Source: VFJL01 sp043721435
GTDB taxonomy: Bacteria; Pseudomonadota; Gammaproteobacteria; Burkholderiales; Nitrosomonadaceae
Direction: 5' to 3'
Assembly (NCBI GenBank): GCA_043721435.1
Contig: JAYSQR010000081.1
Span: forward strand, 1 to 16,300
Length of the DNA stretch: 16,300 nucleotides
This document shows, in pieces, positions 14,452-16,300 of the stretch. Both the position numbers and the translations under genes were made by a program. The notes below the pieces were generated by a model that searched no databases, was not told the DNA's origin, and worked only from the letters and a program-made list of their open reading frames with translations. Within the stretch, counting starts at the first letter, position 1, and the number at the start of each line of letters is the position of its first letter.

Positions 14452-16300
14452 TGTATACCTATCGCCCGCGGCGGTACCAGCGTCGGCTGGCGGCGCTGCT
14501 CATGTTTTTGGTGGGGGTGAACCCTGCTTATGCGCTGGATCTCAATGCCCTGCCTAATGGCGGTTCGGTAGCGGCGGGTGTTGCTTCCATGGTCCAGAGC
14601 GACAGCCGCCTGGACATCAACCAGACGACCCAGAATGCCAGCATCAACTGGGATTCCTTCAACATCGGCGCCAACGCCCAGGTCAATTTCCACCAGCCCT
14701 CGGCTAGCTCGGTTGCACTCAACCGCGTTGCTGCCTCGGCGGGGGCCTCCGAGATCTTGGGCCAGCTCAATGCCAACGGCCAAGTGTTCCTGCTCAACCC
14801 CAACGGCGTATTGTTCGGCCACAACGCCCAGGTGAATGTGGGTGGGCTGGTCGCTTCCACGATGAGCCTATCGGACGCTGATTTCCTCGTCGGCAAATAC
14901 ACCTTTCTCAGGAACGGCGCTGCTGCTGCCGTGATCAATCAGGGCACGCTGGCCGCCACCGAAGGCGGCTATATCGCGCTGCTCGCTCCCGAAGTGCGCA
15001 ATGAGGGCACCATTACCGCCCGCCTCGGCACGGTGGCCCTGGCTGCGGGCGAGCAGATTACCTTGGACTTCTCCGGTGACCGGCTGGTGAGTCTGGCAGT
15101 CGATCAATCAGCCCTGCGTGCGCTGGTGGAGAACCGGCACCTGATCCAGGCCGATGGCGGCACGGTGATACTTGCCGCCAAGGCAGAGGGGAATCTGGCG
15201 GCAACCGTGGTCAACAATGAAGGCATCATCCAGGCGCAGTCGGTCACCAACGTCAACGGCGTGATCCGGTTGGCGGGTGGCAACGAAGGCATCGTCAACG
15301 TTTCCGGCACGCTCGATGCTTCTGGCAGGAACGCGGGCGAGACGGGTGGCAGCATCCAGGTGCTGGGCGACAAGGTGGGCCTGTTCGCCGGAGCAAATCT
15401 CAATGCATCAGGCGACGCGGGCGGCGGCACCGTTCTGGTGGGTGGCGATTTCCAGGGGAAAAACCCTAACGTGCAAAACGCCTTCCGCACTTATGTCGGT
15501 GAGGGTGTCAGCATTAATGCCAATGCCATCACCAATGGCAACGGCGGCAAAGTGATCGTCTGGGCGGATAACGCCACCCGTTTCTTCGGCAACATCAGCG
15601 CGCGCGGCGGCGCACAGTCTGGAGATGGCGGCTTTGTCGAAGTCTCCGGCAAGGAATATTTAACGTTCAAGGGCGCGGTGAATACGCTTGCGCCATACGG
15701 CAGAACTGGCATGCTACTGCTGGACCCGGCAGATATTATTATCTCAAGCGGTACGGGGGATGGCAACGATGCAGACGCTCTTAATAATTCATTCGCAGGC
15801 AGTCCATCGGGAGTAACGGGGACTGTTCTCTCGGGAGACACCACGCCGACAACGTTGTTTGAATCCGAACTGGAAGGGATTGCTGCGACAACGAATATTT
15901 CGTTGGCTGCGACCAACAGTATCACCGTCAACGACCTCACCGACAACAATCTGAATCTGGCGCAAACTGGTGCGAACTCCGTGTCCTTTACCTCAGGCGC
16001 AGGTGGTTTCATTATGTCGGGTGCCGCTACCGACACGATTACTACCGCCGGTGGTGCGCTTAATATCACGACGACCGGAGCCGCTACCATTGGTGGCCTT
16101 GCCACCGCGGGCGGACTTATCACTGTTAACGTTGGGGCTGCTTCCACGGCTTCCGGCATCATCAGCGGTACTGGCACCGCGCTGACCAAGGCGGGGGCCG
16201 GGACACTGACGCTGTCGGGCGCGAACACCTACACCGGCGTGACCACGCTGACGGCGGGTACGTTGCGGGCGCAGACCAATGCGGGAGCACTGGGCGCGGG
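14451..16300 (+). CDS. Filamentous-haemagglutinin-like secreted protein (TpsA), 5' part
   Basis: A large exoprotein presumably exported by the upstream transporter. The frame is open for 616 codons to the window edge. A signal peptide covers 1-28 (basic RPRRYQRR, then ALLMFLVGVNPAYA). The two-partner secretion/haemagglutination domain spans about 29-280 and contains NASINWDSFNIGANAQVNFH (62-81) and LLNPNGVLFGHNAQVNVGGL (114-133). A conserved FHA-type region follows: GGGTVLVGGDFQGKNP (324-339), NGGKVIVWADNATRF (364-378) and TGMLLLDPADIIIS (419-432). From about 480 the sequence turns into Gly/Thr/Ala-rich beta-helix repeats. An autotransporter-associated (PATR-like) repeat, TKAGAGTLTLSGANTYTG, begins at 579. 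GGCAGG ends four bases before the ATG and serves as ribosome site; the start shares a base with the stop of a leader ORF. The C-terminus, total size and repeat number are outside the window. Confidence 0.92.
   Translation, partial: MYTYRPRRYQRRLAALLMFLVGVNPAYALDLNALPNGGSVAAGVASMVQSDSRLDINQTTQNASINWDSFNIGANAQVNFHQPSASSVALNRVAASAGASEILGQLNANGQVFLLNPNGVLFGHNAQVNVGGLVASTMSLSDADFLVGKYTFLRNGAAAAVINQGTLAATEGGYIALLAPEVRNEGTITARLGTVALAAGEQITLDFSGDRLVSLAVDQSALRALVENRHLIQADGGTVILAAKAEGNLAATVVNNEGIIQAQSVTNVNGVIRLAGGNEGIVNVSGTLDASGRNAGETGGSIQVLGDKVGLFAGANLNASGDAGGGTVLVGGDFQGKNPNVQNAFRTYVGEGVSINANAITNGNGGKVIVWADNATRFFGNISARGGAQSGDGGFVEVSGKEYLTFKGAVNTLAPYGRTGMLLLDPADIIISSGTGDGNDADALNNSFAGSPSGVTGTVLSGDTTPTTLFESELEGIAATTNISLAATNSITVNDLTDNNLNLAQTGANSVSFTSGAGGFIMSGAATDTITTAGGALNITTTGAATIGGLATAGGLITVNVGAASTASGIISGTGTALTKAGAGTLTLSGANTYTGVTTLTAGTLRAQTNAGALGA

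Noticed and set aside
15491..16228. A 245-codon minus-strand frame opposite the adhesin
   Set aside because: Its Pro/Val/Ala-rich repetitive translation mirrors the Gly/Thr-rich repeats of the adhesin, which has clear FHA-type domains on the plus strand.

Overview
The window looks like a betaproteobacterial chromosome, probably from or near the Nitrosomonadales. This is inferred from gene content and order (ubiK-yifB, amgK-murU, pepP-ubiH, dusB-fis, purH-purD-hemF) and not from a database search. The 78-residue Fis and the closely spaced housekeeping genes fit that view. The heme and quinone genes imply aerobic or facultatively aerobic metabolism: HemF is the oxygen-dependent enzyme, and UbiH is a flavin hydroxylase.

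Left edge (1-1602): the right-hand end of an integrated mobile element. The C-terminal part of a large serine recombinase runs into the antisense strand of yifB/comM. The yifB reading frame stops immediately after residues MNP, where the family normally continues CPCG. The recombinase is itself cut near position 97 by what looks like the end of an insertion sequence, whose transposase would start on the minus strand at position 32. So two nested insertions are seen here, and yifB is broken.

Core block (1659-11982): ubiK lies on the minus strand, divergent from a long plus-strand series. In order these are amgK and murU (MurNAc recycling to UDP-MurNAc), pepP (aminopeptidase P), a small two-helix membrane protein, ubiH (ubiquinone), dusB and fis (tRNA dihydrouridine synthase and nucleoid protein), purH and purD (purine synthesis), and hemF (heme). 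Several neighbours overlap by 4-26 bases, indicating translational coupling. These genes are intact, and the catalytic residues checked are present.

Right edge (12028-16300): a two-partner secretion locus. A FhaC/ShlB-type outer-membrane transporter is followed, after about 660 bases with no convincing gene, by the first 616 codons of a large secreted filamentous-haemagglutinin-like protein that runs off the window. The intervening region has a perfect 18-bp inverted repeat, several smaller dyads, repeated ACGTC(A/C)CT motifs, a consensus TATAAT in AT-rich DNA, and a 23-codon leader ORF. That ORF contains a (CA)6 tract and overlaps the adhesin start codon. This is the most regulation-rich part of the window and the best candidate for something undescribed.
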